A stretch of DNA of 64,000 bases from Paguma larvata (lineage: Eukaryota; Chordata; Mammalia; Carnivora; Viverridae). Location: NCBI GenBank assembly GCA_030068075.1, contig CM057832.1:78214502-78278501 (forward strand). The letters are read 5' to 3'. Of this stretch, positions 22,081-34,145 are shown in pieces. The translations under genes and the position numbers were made by a program. Positions within the stretch are counted from its first letter, which is position 1. Every line of letters begins with the position of its first letter. The notes under the pieces are model-generated. The model saw nothing but the letters and a program-made list of their open reading frames with translations. It was not told where the DNA came from and did no database searches.

Positions 22081-25000
22081 ACTTGCTGCTTTGAATGGCT
22101 CTGATTGTGCTCTGCGGGTCTAAATACCCAACTTCGCACTTGGGCTGGGACACACCTTTTGGGGAGCACAAATGCTCACAGTTCTGGCTCAGTTGCCCAA
22201 GGCTGGCTCAGAGAGGCTGTCAGTGGGCCGTCGCCCCCCACGGTGTCAGGGAGGAGAGATGGTCTGAGCCACATTTGGGAATGAGATTGTGGTGGCAGAG
22301 AATGGGCTCCCTGAGGGTTCCCCTCCATCCCTCAGCCCCTCACCCTAAACATCCCCAAAATAGAATTAATTAACTTCTTTGTAAGGGTGGGAATAGTAGT
22401 GCGAGTGAAATCTCTTACTCCTGGGTTTGGCTCCTGGGTTTTTTTTTTTCCCTCCCTGGGGAAGCCCTTCGACCCACTTTCCCTTTAAATGGAACCTGAG
22501 AGAACAAAGGATTCTCCTCACTATTTTAAAAGCCTTGTGTCCTTAGGTGGTCGCTCAGGTAAAGACAGAGAATGAATCTCATCAGATTGTGACTTCTTTG
22601 GTGTCCTTGTTTTTAGAAAGGCATGATAATTTTAGTCTCCTAAGTGAAGGCAGTAGTGGGAAAGTGTTGTTAAATATATATTGAACGTGTGCCTCCAGCT
22701 CCCGCTCTGAGTTACACAAAAGAATGGTACTACACCTGAGCTTAGAATTGTTACCTTGTGTCTGCAGCACTTCCTTTCTAGAAGCAAATACATTAACGGT
22801 ACTGAAAAAGTCCCCACAATTCCCTAGTAATTGCACCACCACTGGCCTTATTATAGGGAAGGAAATAAAAATAAAATTTAAAAGGTGCAGAAAGCAAGAA
22901 TTTTTTTTCTCCAGAGGAGAGAATGTGCTAACATTTATTTGGGGGAAGAAAGTACATGTCTCTGGATGTCCCACATGCATGTGAAATTAAAAAGGCAAAG
23001 CAAATTTCTTCATTCTCTTTTCCATATTAATACGATACTGGGATTTAAATGACCACTGGATATTGAACCTAAGTGGCTACGATGGAGGATTAAAGAATTA
23101 GTCCTGAATTAATTACATTGCAACATTTTATTTAATTTTTTTCCCCGAGGCTGTGTATTGGTTGGGTCAAGTTTGATGTGGACAATTAGTTCTGTACAGT
23201 TAAGTGGTTCCTCACAACAGAGCATTGGCCACTGTCTGAGTTTCCCTTATCCTGTTCCACAAAAACCAGTGTTAACTTTCACAAAGGCTGCCCCCATGTC
23301 CTGTTCAAACCCTCTATCATATTGTTGTCATGGCAATGGTTTGCTTCCCTAAAAGAGTATTTAGGAGGAAAAACCAATTTGGGAATAAGGAGTGGGAGCG
23401 TCCTTGGACATAAGTGCTTTTGCTGTATTGGAACATGTGTGATAGGGCATGAGAAAGAATGAGGCCAGGGAACTAAAAAATGAATATAAATTTTCCTCCA
23501 GAATCACTATTGAATCAAGGGTCTGGGCAAAGAATGTCTTGACAACTCCAACTAGGACTGAGAAAACTGACTCCAGCAATTTCATGGGCAGTGAGAAACA
23601 TTTTTCACTTAAAGATATTTTTTGGCCCTACCCCCAAAATCGTGCTTTTTAACTTACATAATGACCTTCTTAACAGGTGTACTTATACGACTCTCAATAT
23701 ATTATTCATTAATGCTCTAGTTTTTTTTTTCTTTTATGGAAAACATTATTCATCATTTTCTAGTCACAAAACCAGCCGAGAAGTATCTATCTGAAGTAGA
23801 TTACTTATTTTGAGAACAGCTGTCATCTTCTTTTAACAGAAAGTACTGTTCATGCTATATACCACCAGGCATTGTCAGTACTGTGCACCGATACTATGAT
23901 CGGTATGGTTCAATCATACCATGCTTTATTAACATGGTGCTTTATAACAATTCATCTAATAAAGTAAACTGATGGGTATCTTTCTACATTTCTCAATATG
24001 CTAAAAACACAATGTGTTTTCCTAGAGAAGTTCCTTTCCAAATGACATCTATAATTTTGAAAGGTCTTATCTATCATAGGGCACTTCGGACAGTGAGCAT
24101 ATTTCAAACTCTTTAAAAAGAGTGATAGTCAAATTCTTTCAGCGATACTTGAAATGAGAGCTGCTTCTATAAATGAGTTATATCCTCAACATTCTGGATA
24201 TGAATCCCATAGAATTTTACCCCCTTTAGATTGCTGTTGTCTTGTCTGCTTTGCTAGTTCCGACATCTTCTTGTCTTGCTTTTATATTTCAAGTAAACTG
24301 GAAGTTTCTGAGCAAACATTTGCATCTTTTGATCACTGTTCTTCCTGGTTTAGTCCATAAATTAAATATTTTACTAACAGTAATTCTTACTGTTCTTTCC
24401 ATTTCCCTTCCTCCTTTCCCAGTCTCTTACTCCACATCCCCCACACCTACCACCACCATGTTAATTTAATGGATGGATTCTTTAGGCATCCAGGAATCCA
24501 TTGAAATCATAAGCTAACAAACTCAATTCCTCTATTCAACAGGTAATTTTTTGGTCCCCTTCCAAGCATTTTTCTCACGTAGTATGTTTTTTCCAGTGCT
24601 CTGACTTGTCAGTAATGCAGTAGAGGGCATGATGGCAAGGTTAGATTTAACTAAACTCTAATCACTCACCATTTCTCACAGACTGGGCTCACGCCAATTT
24701 CCCTCCATGTCCTTTCCTTGAAAATGTGTTTCTTTGGTAACCTACTCCAGCACCATGCTAATAATTAGAAATGGCTTTATAATCCTATTTTCTGTATTTC
24801 CTAATAGAAACAGGATACTAAAGAGTGAGATAGGAGAGGCTGGCATCTGAAGCATGAATTAAACTCAGTGAATGAATGTTGGAATATACTTATTATTCCT
24901 CTGAAAACATCTCATTTGTTGCTTTGTCCATCTCAGAGCAAATTTTGAACATGCCAACCAACTCACATTTTGCATTTGGGATTGCATTTGGAAATAAAAT

Positions 25001-25540
25001 TTGAAAGTGAATTTTTGGACAGGCATATGATGATGATAGCCAAAAGACAGAGCTGTTTTCAAACGGATACATTTCAAATGGGACCCTGTCCAAAGTATTT
25101 CTCTTCAGTTGTCATTTGCTGCATTCTTACGTGTTTCAAGATTTCATCTTATTAATGACAAAAAGTCAGGTTTATTTCAGTGACAGAATGTTCTTAACAT
25201 ATTTCATACTCATTATTAGGTCTGTCTCTGCCATTGTTTAGTTTGGGAGATTTTATTTTGGTAACTTACGTTGAATTTGAAGATTAATTTTAGGACAGAA
25301 AGCTTTGTATTGAAATCTCAGTGGACATACTAAAGAGAAGGCTTCTGAAAAGTGGGTTGCCCTAGGGGAAAGGGAAACTCTAGTTCTAATAGATGGTAGA
25401 TGCAAACATTTAAGTCAGTCTGTCCATGAAGACCAAATGGTCAGTATCATTTTAGGATTTTCAAAGTCTTATACTGAGAAGGAGTCTGATTTCACGTGTT
25501 GAGCAATGTCAAAATAGAATAAAGAAATTATATTCTGGAG
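22081..25540. other. Non-coding sequence, no gene recognised
   Basis: Mostly unique-looking sequence in which I can name no repeat, which is unusual over 3.4 kb here. The 132-codon minus-strand frame at 22582-22980 overlaps an 86-codon plus-strand frame and shows no domain. A small hairpin (ggtatg, loop 7, catacc) lies near 23900-23920. Confidence 0.45.
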
Positions 25541-25544
25541 AGTT

Positions 25545-25650
25545 AGACCTAAACACTGAAGCCTAATTCTCTTGTGTTCCTAACCACCTGTGTGATCTTG
25601 GGTGAGTTACTTAACCTCTCTGTAACTTGGTGTTCTCCTCTTTAGAAGGA
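25545..25650 (+). repeat. MIR SINE fragment
   Basis: 'cacctgtgtgatcttgggtg' followed by 'agttacttaacctctctgta' is a well-preserved MIR core. Confidence 0.85.
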
Positions 25651-26245
25651 AGAGTTCAGGTCTTGACTTGGATCCAGCACTATGATTCCCTGTGGTAAAG
25701 GCTACCATGCCCTGTGGGCTCTTTTGAGGCTAAAAATAGTTTAACTGGATTGGATATTCAAATAGCAGAGGACTAGAATATTTACCAGTGTTGAAAATCA
25801 TAGAGGGTCTTTACTGCTAAGACATTTGACAATTATCCTGAGAACTATGAGTACTATCAAAGGGATTTTAGTAGGGAGGTGACTGCCAGATTCAGGTAGA
25901 AGATAGATAGATTGCTCTGGCTGTACTGTCTAGAATGGGTGGGAGGTTGCAAGATTGGAAGCTTAGAGATGACATTGGAGGTCCAGAGAATTGATGAGGA
26001 CGTGGGTTAAGGCAAGAGGAATGGAGGTAAAATGCACAGAGCTTTGTTAAGTTGATGAATTGTGGTGAAGGGAAGAATTTAGGGTAACTTCTGACTTTCT
26101 GTCTTTGTGGCTAGTTAGATGTTGGTCCCCGTTTCTGAGAATAAAGGTCTTGATAATGAAGGACAGAACTTGTCACTTTGTGGTTCATCTTTGTTGAGTT
26201 AAAAAGGGTGTGTCAGTTGTTCTTGTGGGCTTGAGAAAAAAATAA
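25651..26245. other. Non-coding sequence, no gene recognised
   Basis: Purine-rich sequence ('ggtagaagatagatagattg' and similar) without a nameable family or exon. Confidence 0.45.
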
Positions 26246-26260
26246 TACAATTCCATTTTT

Positions 26261-26485
26261 GGACACCTGGGTGTCTCACCCAGTTAAGTGTCAGAGTCTT
26301 GATTTTGTCTCAGGTCATGATCTTACAGTTTGTGAGTTCAAAGCCTGCATTGGGCTCTGTACTGATAGTACCAAGATTGCTTGGGATTCTCTCTCTCTCT
26401 GTCTCTCTCTCTCTTTTCCTCTGCCTGCTTATGCTCACACATGTGCTCTCTTTCTCTCTCAAAATAAAAAAAAATTAAAATTAAA
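26261..26485 (+). mobile_element. SINEC, plus strand
   Basis: Head 'ggacacctgggtgtctcacc', 'gtctcaggtcatgatcttac', 'gagttcaaagcctgc', TC-rich tract (26386-26414 and 26446-26460) and an A-rich tail. Target duplication tacaattccat (26246-26256) and tataattccat (26489-26499). Confidence 0.95.
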
Positions 26486-26499
26486 GTGTATAATTCCAT

Positions 26500-28028
26500 G
26501 TTGTTGATGAGTATGAGCCCCACTGAATGCCTGATAACGGAACTCTTTGAAGTAAATAACATACAATCAGGAATATCCCTTCTAATGCATTTTGGACTGT
26601 GTGTATAGTAAACTCTCAGGTTTTTGGAATCCAGTCGAAAAGTTCAGTTTTCTTTCATTTTTTTCCTCTCTTCCCTCTTTCATATTATGCAAAGGATAAT
26701 GAAAGTGAACTGGGTAACACCAGGGAAATCATCGAGGGTAGTGATCAAGGTAGGCTACAAGATGAGCATAAAATCTGCTCAGTTACTAACGTTTTCTGCC
26801 TCTATAATTCCTTGTATTGGTAACCAGAGTCCATTGTATTGTCCCTGAAGCATAGCAAGATCCCAGTGATAAAATGAATTGAGTGTGTCTTCTGCAGTTG
26901 ATGCCAGACATTCCAGAAGCTGACTTCCCTTTGATGATCTCAAACTTACAGGAAACTATAGGCTGAGATTTATTTCAATCTATGTTTTAAATGTAAGACT
27001 TCCAAGGTCTCCTTTTCACCTCCCAAATCCTGCATCTTTACATGGCACTTAGAGGAATATCAATAAACCAAAGTTTTTGCTTGGTGAGGACAAGGTACTC
27101 CTGAGCCACATGTTAGTAGTAGCAGTTAAGTGTCCCCTCAGGAGAGGAAGACACACCTGTTGTTCTTAGACATCTCAGTGAACTGTGGCCAACAAGGTCA
27201 GGGAATATCTTATGGGCCAATTCCACTAAGGTCCCTAAGGATGAGATGCTAGAAGAATAAACTGCTTTTAGGCCAACACAGTGTATTGTCAGGAAATTTT
27301 CTACTAATAAAGAAACTTCTGTCTTTTCATCTCAGCATGCCACCCTCAGATTCCCCTAAGAAAGTGAGAGAAAGAAAAGAAAATGTGCTTGGAACTAAAA
27401 TCTGGGAGACAGAAAAATTTGTCTGGTGTGTTTCAAATGGTGGCTTGATTCAGGCTGCTGAGTGGTCACCATGTGACTTGCCTTTTTGTGAAATGTTCCT
27501 TGAGCAGCCTGACGAAATTCCTGAGGCAACAAGAAACCCTCCTGTCTCTCCGGAGAGCTCTGTCTTCTGGTGCCCTCTATTACGGAAAAAAGACTGAAAA
27601 GTGTGTGGTCGCTGGGGAAAGAGGGAGGATGTGGCTTGGAGTCTAAGTCCAGGGCCACCTGGTTCCCGGATGACTTGCGGAGTCACAGTAATATGGGGCA
27701 AGGTCTGTCTTAAGGGGAAAGTGTTCTGCCTTCCTTGTGGATGACTTCCTGCAGGGAAAGAGAACACTGCCTCTCTAGCAGAGGATTTTCATCCCCCCCC
27801 CCCGCCCCAATGTGCCCCCCCTCCATCTGTTGGTGTAACATCAACTGGCCCCAAGCTCATCTACAGACAACTAGATCATATCCTTGGTGTCCTTCTATTA
27901 TCTTCCATGAAAAGCAGTTTTAAAAGCTCTAGTTGACAAAATAAAAATAACTAGTCAGTAAATGTTTATTAAAGAATAAAAAAATTGAGCAAACGATAAA
28001 GATAACGTGAAATTCTGAGAATGTTAGG
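26500..28028. other. Non-coding sequence with C-rich run at 27792-27823
   Basis: No nameable gene. Frames of 87-105 codons on both strands at 27286-27767 overlap and look like chance. 27792-27823 contains runs of 11, 4 and 8 C, giving a G-quadruplex-type pattern on the minus strand. Confidence 0.45.
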
Positions 28029-28029
28029 A

Positions 28030-28175
28030 ATTGCTTAGGGAGCTGGTGAGCAAAGCAAATATTCAAATATCCAGGCCCATCCCTAGGGATGCTGATTCAG
28101 TAGGTAGGTGGTGGGCCCAGGAATTTGCATGTCAACAGGCTCCTCCGTGATTCCCACATGAACAGCTCTTAGAAG
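28030..28175 (+). mobile_element. MER5A-type hAT-Charlie fragment
   Basis: 'atgctgattcagtaggtagg', 'tgggcccaggaatttgcatg' and 'caacaggctcctccgtgatt' are diagnostic of the MER5A interior (gattctgattcagtaggtctggggtggggcccaggaatttgcatttc). Confidence 0.85.
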
Positions 28176-29681
28176 GACCACATGTGGAGAAAAGCTGACA
28201 TAGATTCAACAGAGCTGGAGGGAAACTTGATTAAATGCCCTTTCTTATGCTGGCATCTGGGCAGAACAGATTTTGTGATAGCAAACAGAGCAAAAGGTTT
28301 TAAGCAAACCCTTCGCAGGTTTTCAAAATTTAATCATAGCCATCATTTACAGATACAGAAGTAAATTGAGTTCAGCTGCCCTGTTTTGATTTGTAGACAA
28401 CAAAACAGTCTGGCAGAATGGTTGTCCCTATTTCTATTTTTTTTGTTTATGTATTTTTCTGTTATTTTCATAATTTTTTTTTCTGGTCATGTGACATACA
28501 ATTTCAAATGTTTCTATGCTATTGAAATTTACATGGGTATTTGTGAACCAGAGCTTCCAAGGATATTGTTTATGGCCAGAATTTTGCAATATCTTCTCTA
28601 TACCCTCTTTATCCTTCATCTATGCCTCTTGGAATTGCAATGCTCTCTCAAGTTCATGCTCCTTCGATACCAGCGGAATGTGATGATACCAAGTGAGCAA
28701 TGATCTGTTGACTGGGAGGCCATATCAAAAGCACCCATAACTCATGCCCATAGTGGTAGAGTTGGTTCCGTCTACCCCTGCCCTCTCTACCCTCAGGCCT
28801 TCACAAACTAATGAAGGAAGAGATTCTGGATAGAGATGGCGAAGGGAGGGAAGAGAACATTCAGGGCTTTTGTTTGGAAAAACACATTCAAAATTAAAAT
28901 TAATTTGAACTTGAAATTTTTAAAATGATGCTTAGTATCAATTAAGGAAAGCAGAGCTGAACAAAATTTTCGAGGTTCTTGAGTATATTTGAAAGATACA
29001 GTACCAGAACGGCTGTGGTGGTGGTGGTGGGCAGGCAAAACAAACTCTTGAGAGAGGAGTGTTCAGTTTTCATGCTTATCACATGCAATTTAGTTTTCAA
29101 AGCATTCGGGTATTCTTCAACCAGTGGCTCTTCTCTACTTCTGTTGTCATAGACACGTGCATCGGAACTGCCATTTAGGAAAGGCATGGATAAGTTTCCC
29201 TCCTTGTCCCCCAAATAATTAAAGGCTTTTCAACAATGGATGGCTAGATAGGTAGGTGAGGAAGGAAGGATTGATTCTATTGTTTATAAATCTATTCACA
29301 GCAACATTTAATATATTAAATTGCCTTGGAGGGAGATTTATCCACCAAATGAGCTTTCTTGAAGTGTTTCTCAAAGTGTCATTCAGGACTGCCTGTTGGA
29401 GAAGCAGTTTCTTGGGAGAAAGCCCTAGGAGGACCTTGGGAACCTGCATTCTAACAGGCAGTACAGGTGAATGGTATCCAATGTAATATTTGGAGACCGT
29501 CTCTTCCGAAGCACACCAAGTAAGAAGAGAGACATTGGTTCATTAACATGAGGCCTCTGGCACGACCACACCTCAGTGTCAGATTTTTATTATCAAAAAT
29601 TGAGCATATACTATCTCTCTACAAATTTATATAGGCCTCTAATGTTTCCATATCTTAAAAATCCCCGTGCTCACAGAGCAT
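28176..29681. other. Non-coding sequence, no gene recognised
   Basis: AT-rich with a (TGG)5-type patch at 29014-29031. The 105-codon frame at 28386-28703 is rich in Phe/Leu/Ile because of T-rich sequence, and has no recognisable family. Confidence 0.45.
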
Positions 29682-29691
29682 TGAATGACTT

Positions 29692-29907
29692 TTTTTTAAT
29701 TTTAAGTGTTTTTATTTATTTTTGAGACAGAGAGACAGAGCGTGACCAGGGGAGGGACAGAGAGAGAGGAAGACACAGAATCTGAAACAGGCTCCAGGCT
29801 CCAAGCTGTCAGCACAGAGCCCCATGCGGGACTTGAACCTGCAAACTGTGAGATCATGACCTGAGCTGAAGTTGGACGCTTAACCAACTGAGCCACCCAG
29901 GTGCTCC
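29692..29907 (-). mobile_element. SINEC, full length, minus strand
   Basis: The minus strand gives head 'cacctgggtggctcagttgg', 'caggtcatgatctcacag', body 'gagcctggagcctgtttcag', TC-rich tract and an A-rich tail at 29692-29722. Perfect 10-bp target duplication tgaatgactt at 29682-29691 and 29908-29917. Confidence 0.97.
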
Positions 29908-29917
29908 TGAATGACTT

Positions 29918-30119
29918 TCATAATTGTTTCTTAAGGGATCATACAGGAGAGCTAGTTTAGGTGCCCGAAGTGTATAATCAAAAGTGGTGTCCTGCGTTAA
30001 AAGAAAACACGGCACATTAACCTTTCTTGTTTACTTAAGGAAATGATGCAGTTATATGGTTAGGAGGCAGAAAAACTCTGCAGCAAAGAAAGCACTAAGT
30101 CTAACTTCTGCCCTGATCA
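29918..30119. other. Short non-coding spacer
   Basis: Nothing specific is seen. Confidence 0.4.
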
Positions 30120-30660
30120 TTTGGCCATTGCTGAATTAATCAGGTTCCTTCACATCTGCTGCGTCTCCATCCTTTCTTCCAATAATTAGTATCACCCATT
30201 CACCAAGTTGTCTGAACTGGAAAACCTGGGCTTATGCCTTTTGCTTTGTTGGCTCTCATCCCTTACATAATCAGCCAATTAGTTCTGCCAGGTTTCCTCA
30301 CAAATATGTCCTTGATCCACTCCTTCTGTCTATTCATAGTTTCCATGATCAATCTCCTTTTTTCTCAAATCCAAAATACTACAGTTGTCTACTTCCAATT
30401 AATCCTCCCCACAGCCACCAGAATGGTCTACCTAAAATGCAAGTAAGACAAGTTTGCTATTGTATTTCACGTTCTTCGGTGGTTCCCTTTCTCCTGTATA
30501 ATAAAACCTAACCTCCTTGGTATGGCATATAACACCTTCAGTGATCTGTCCTTTGCCTACTTCTCTACCATTATATTTTCTTTTTCCCTTCCTCAAATCT
30601 TGAAATTCCTCATAGCTGGACTTTCCCACTAGCTATTTCCAACAGCCAGGACAATCTGAA
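30120..30660 (+). repeat. L2-like ancient LINE sequence
   Basis: 'cacagccaccagaatggtct', 'aataaaacctaacctccttg' and 'gtatggcatataacaccttc' then 'gtgatctgtcctttgcctac' follow the L2 order 'cagccagagtgatc...aaatccaaactccttaccatggcctacaaggccctgcatgatctggcccctgcc'. Family assignment is from memory. Confidence 0.6.
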
Positions 30661-31490
30661 TTACGCATCCTACCTAATCCCCTGCCCATATTTTCATACC
30701 AAACTCAGGTGAACTGGGTGAATGTGGGGAAATTTTCCTTGAATCCCCAAAGCCATATTAGGCTCTCCTTGTATGCATGTCCATAAAAATCAGTGAGTAT
30801 TTCTATCTCTGCTCTTAGCATGTTGTAACATTAGCTCTTTTGCCTCATGGGAATCCTATTTTTAGACAGTTTGGTTCATGCAGCCTTTGGCAAAGAGCTT
30901 AGGGTATTTTGGGTGCTAGATGCATTACCCTTTAATAGGCATATGTTGGAATAGATAACTATGCTCTCGATATAGTGTACTGAAGTTGTTACTGAAAAGA
31001 ATCAAAATGCTATTACAGGGTCTTGGCATTTTTGTCTAATTAAAGAAAATTTTGAGCTTGATTTGATAGACTATATATGTTCCCCAAATTGGATGATTGG
31101 TTAAGGAATTGAACCAATAATTAACACTCAGTAAAAGTGATGCAGAATAAAATTACGTACTCAAGGAAGAACCTGTAAGAAGGTAGCACTAGATGCTGCT
31201 TCGAAAGTATTTGCTGAAAGAGAAAGTGCGAGATCATAATTACCTCATCTACTGATTATGTGGGAGAAAGGGCAGTCCTTAATTTAGTGACCTAAAAGAC
31301 TTTAACATAGTACCTTTAGTAATGTCATTGGGTGGTTACACTGTGAATTAGAGAAAGTACTATTAGAAGAAAACCTACATAGTTGTCTCACTGGGCCGTT
31401 CTTGCTTTCTTCTTTAAATGTACATTTTGCAAGTGTCTAGAGAGAACTACGTAGATACAATCCTATTGTATTTTGGCATTTCTCTTCATT
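30661..31490. other. Non-coding sequence, no gene recognised
   Basis: Nothing specific is seen beyond AT-rich unique-looking sequence. Confidence 0.45.
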
Positions 31491-31692
31491 AAAAAAAATA
31501 TATATAAGTGTTTTATTTATTTTGAGACAGAGGATCCAGGGGAGGGTCAGAGAGAGAATGAGAGGGAGTGAATCCCAAGCAGGCTCCACACTGTCAGCAT
31601 GGAGCCATATGCAGGCCCAAACTCACAAACATGACTCAGATCACAACCTGAGTCAAAATCAGTTTGGACTGACTGAGCCACCCAGGAGCCCC
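31491..31692 (-). mobile_element. SINEC, minus strand, diverged
   Basis: The minus strand gives 'tcctgggtggctcagtcagt' and 'gcatatggctccatgctgac', body 'gtggagcctgcttggg', a TC-rich tract and an A-rich tail (31491-31516). Flanks gcatttctcttcattaa and gcatctccctttaaa are an eroded target duplication. Confidence 0.92.
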
Positions 31693-31706
31693 AGCATCTC
31701 CCTTTA

Positions 31707-32154
31707 AAGGTAAATGTGACCTTGAATTTTTCTGTTAGCATTAGGTTATTTTACTGTATCAGCTATCATGGATAGAAGTCAAATAGAAGTCTTAGTTTAT
31801 CAGGTTCCTACTGGGAAAAAAATAGATCAAAGTCAAAATAAATTTCTTAGGGAAGGTATCTGAATCATTAGAAAAATTATCCTAATACTTGCTGGTTAAG
31901 TTCAATAACAGAAGTGACAGGAAAAGAAGGTAAATCATTTTGGGGGAGGGGCATAATCTCCATGCTTATCCATTTCTTTGCTAGAAGAAAGAAGTGAATA
32001 AAAATAGTTTAAAGAATGAACTGTTACACAGGCATCCATAAAAAAATATTTGCCCTATAGTGCTAGTTCAGGAACGAATGATGGCTTGACATTTAAGCTC
32101 TGGAGATTTAATTTGCTGAATGCTTTGGGCTAGCCCAATGATTTGCTTTTAAAA
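31707..32154. other. Non-coding sequence, no gene recognised
   Basis: Nothing specific is seen. Confidence 0.45.
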
Positions 32155-32373
32155 TAGGATTTCCCAACTTCTGCACTACTGACATTTTGGCCTAGATAAA
32201 TCGAAGGCTGGCTCTCCTGTGCATTGTAGGACATTTAACATCATCTTTGGAGTTATCCACTAGGTTCCTAGAGTATCCTTCTCCCATTCCCATTTTGACA
32301 ATCAGACATGTCTCCGTACACTGTCAAATATCCTTTAGGTAACAAAATCACCCCCCGTTGAGAACTACTGCTT
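32155..32373 (-). mobile_element. MER20 hAT-Charlie element
   Basis: 'ctactgacattttggcctag', 'gtgcattgtaggacatttaa', 'gacatgtctccgtacactgt' and 'caaaatcaccccccgttgag' then 'aactact' match MER20 in reverse orientation across its full length, including the 'cagtggttctcaac' terminus complement. Confidence 0.88.
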
Positions 32374-32929
32374 TAGACGTTACCTCCTGAAGAGGGATAT
32401 TTTAAGACTTAGGTAGGTAATTGATTTCACTGGATACCCAGTAGGGACTTTCTGGTTGATCTGAGGAGGATGCTTTATCTTTACATGTACTTTCTTTTTT
32501 ATTTGATAAAAGACTGAAATTCTTTTTACATTTGGGAAATTAACTGGTCTAGCTCTATCCACTAAACATAGACTAAGGAATTATTTTCTCATCTTACTGT
32601 CAATCATCTCTTGGAAGAAAATTCATTGTGTCCAATTTGTCTGAAAGTGTTTGAATGTTCCATATATTATTGCTTTGTGAATTAAAAGCAGAGCATATTT
32701 TCATTTGATTGATGTATCAAGTGAAATATTTAATTTTCATGATCATTTTGTACTCCAATAACTTCTACTTAGAACTATTTAAGAATAATACAATATAAAA
32801 TCCATTTCAGTGAACACATAAGGTATCTTCAAGATAAATTTCTATATGAAGTTAGCTGATATGAGCAGAGATTTTAAGATAAATTGAATAATTAGCACAA
32901 GGAAGCTATAGAATTTAAATGTGAGTAGC
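32374..32929. other. Non-coding sequence, no gene recognised
   Basis: Very AT-rich. Nothing specific is seen. Confidence 0.45.
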
Positions 32930-33045
32930 GTAACATATAGAGATGTTAAATCACTATGTGGTACATCTGAGACTAATGTAATATGGTGTATCAACTCTAC
33001 TCAAATAAAAATTAATATTATAAAAATATAATTAAAGCTAATTTT
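32930..33045 (+). repeat. L1M 3' end
   Basis: 'aaatcactatgtggtacatc', 'tgagactaatgtaatatggt' and 'caactctactcaaataaaaa' match the L1M terminal motif (atcattatgttgtacacctgaaactaatataatattgtatgtcaactatacttcaataaaaa). Confidence 0.75.
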
Positions 33046-33104
33046 CAATCCTTAAACTCTGTCAAAAATGGACAGAAAAACTAGATTTTAGCCTTTATTC
33101 TGCA

Positions 33105-33199
33105 TTAAATAATAGGCTAGCTGAGTTACCAAGAGTAAGTAGTTTTATCTTGCAACACTTTAGTTTCCTCATCTATAAAATGACAAGATTGGGTTAGCC
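33105..33199 (+). repeat. MIR-like SINE, left half (split)
   Basis: 'ctttagtttcctcatctata' then 'aaatgacaagattgggttag' is MIR-like. The continuation is found beyond the nested insertions at 34101, so this repeat was interrupted by the DNA transposon. Confidence 0.7.
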
Positions 33200-33371
33200 C
33201 ATGGTTGGCAAACTTTTTCTATAAAAGGCCACATTGTAAACAGTTTTGTTGGCCACACAGTCTCTGTCACAACTATTCAACCCTGCCCTTGTAGTTGAAG
33301 AAAGCAGCCACACACAATACATAACAAATCATTATAGCTTTGTTCTAAAATAACTTTTATTAGACACATCG

Positions 33372-33697
33372 TGCAATGGTCTGGATGTTCATATATTGAA
33401 AATTCATATGTTGAAATCCTAATCTCCAAAGGTGTTATTAGGTGAGGACTTTGAGAAATACTTATATCTTGAAGGTAGAACCTTATGAATGGGATTAGTG
33501 ACTTGTATAAGAGTCTTCCTAGCCCCTTCGATCATGGGAAGACGTAAGAAGCCTGTGATCTAAACGAGGGCCCTCACGCGAGCATGCTGGCACGCTAATC
33601 TTGAATTTTTGCCTCTAGAACTGTAAGCAATACATTTCTGCTTGTTACAAGCCACCCAGTCTGTGGTATTTTGTTAGAGCACCCTGAACAGACTAAG
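33372..33697 (+). mobile_element. MLT1-type (MaLR/ERVL) solo LTR inside the hAT element
   Basis: 'aattcatatgttgaaatcct', 'ttgcctctagaactgtaagc', 'acaagccacccagtctgtgg' and 'tattttgttagagcaccctg' then 'aacagactaag' follow the MaLR LTR order. No internal retroviral genes are present. It interrupts the host transposon cleanly, so it is younger than that element. Confidence 0.8.
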
Positions 33698-33778
33698 GCT
33701 GAAAGTTGGATTTCATATAATTGTCACGTGTCATGAAATATTATTTTCATTGTTTTCAACCATTTTTTTGAGATGTTT

Positions 33779-34005
33779 AAAAATTTTTTTTAAATTTTTT
33801 TATTTTTGAGAGAGGAAAAGAGAGACAGAAACAGTGCATGAGCAGGGGAGGGGCAGAGAGAGAGAGAGAGACACAGAACCTGAAGCAGGTTCCAGGCTCT
33901 GAGCTGTCAGCACAGAGGCTGACATGGGGCTCAAACCCACAAACCGTAAGATCGTGACCTGAGCTGAAGTCGGACAGTTAACCGATTTAGCCACCCAGGT
34001 GCCCC
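33779..34005 (-). mobile_element. SINEC, full length, inside the hAT element
   Basis: The minus strand gives 'ggggcacctgggtggctaaa', 'caggtcacgatcttacggtt', body 'gagcctggaacctgcttcag', TC-rich tract and an A-rich tail. Target duplication tgagatgttt (33769-33778) and tgaaatgttt (34006-34015). Confidence 0.95.
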
Positions 34006-34100
34006 TGAAATGTTTTTAAATGTAAAAGTATGTCCAGCTCACCAGCTCTATACAGAGAACAGGTGGTTCTTGCCTTGTAGACTGCATTTTGCCAACCATG

Positions 34101-34145
34101 AGATGATTGTTAAGGTTCCTTACAGCTCTAACATTCTTGGGTTAA
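34101..34145 (+). repeat. MIR-like SINE, right half (split)
   Basis: 'agatgattgttaaggttcct' and 'tacagctctaacattcttgg' complete the MIR-like repeat whose left half ends at 33199. Confidence 0.65.

Larger units (their letters stand above)
33200..34100 (+). mobile_element. hAT-type DNA transposon carrying two later insertions
   Basis: Both ends carry an exact 13-bp inverted repeat: catggttggcaaa at 33200-33212 and tttgccaaccatg at 34088-34100. The inside begins 'ctttttctataaaaggcc' and 'ggccacacagtctctgtcac' with 'tattcaaccctgcccttgta', a widespread hAT/MER58-like sequence. The exact subfamily is uncertain. The element stops near 33371, resumes at 33698 ('tggatttcatataattgtca'), stops at 33778 and resumes at 34006. 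The gaps are an MLT1-type LTR and a SINE. Confidence 0.78.

Noticed and set aside
22582..22980. 132-residue minus-strand gene
   Set aside because: It overlaps an opposite-strand open frame, has no domain or splice context and is of low-complexity hydrophobic composition.
33372..33697. Endogenous retrovirus with coding capacity
   Set aside because: Only solo LTR-class sequence is present here and at 35091 and 52187. No gag, pol or env similarity is seen.
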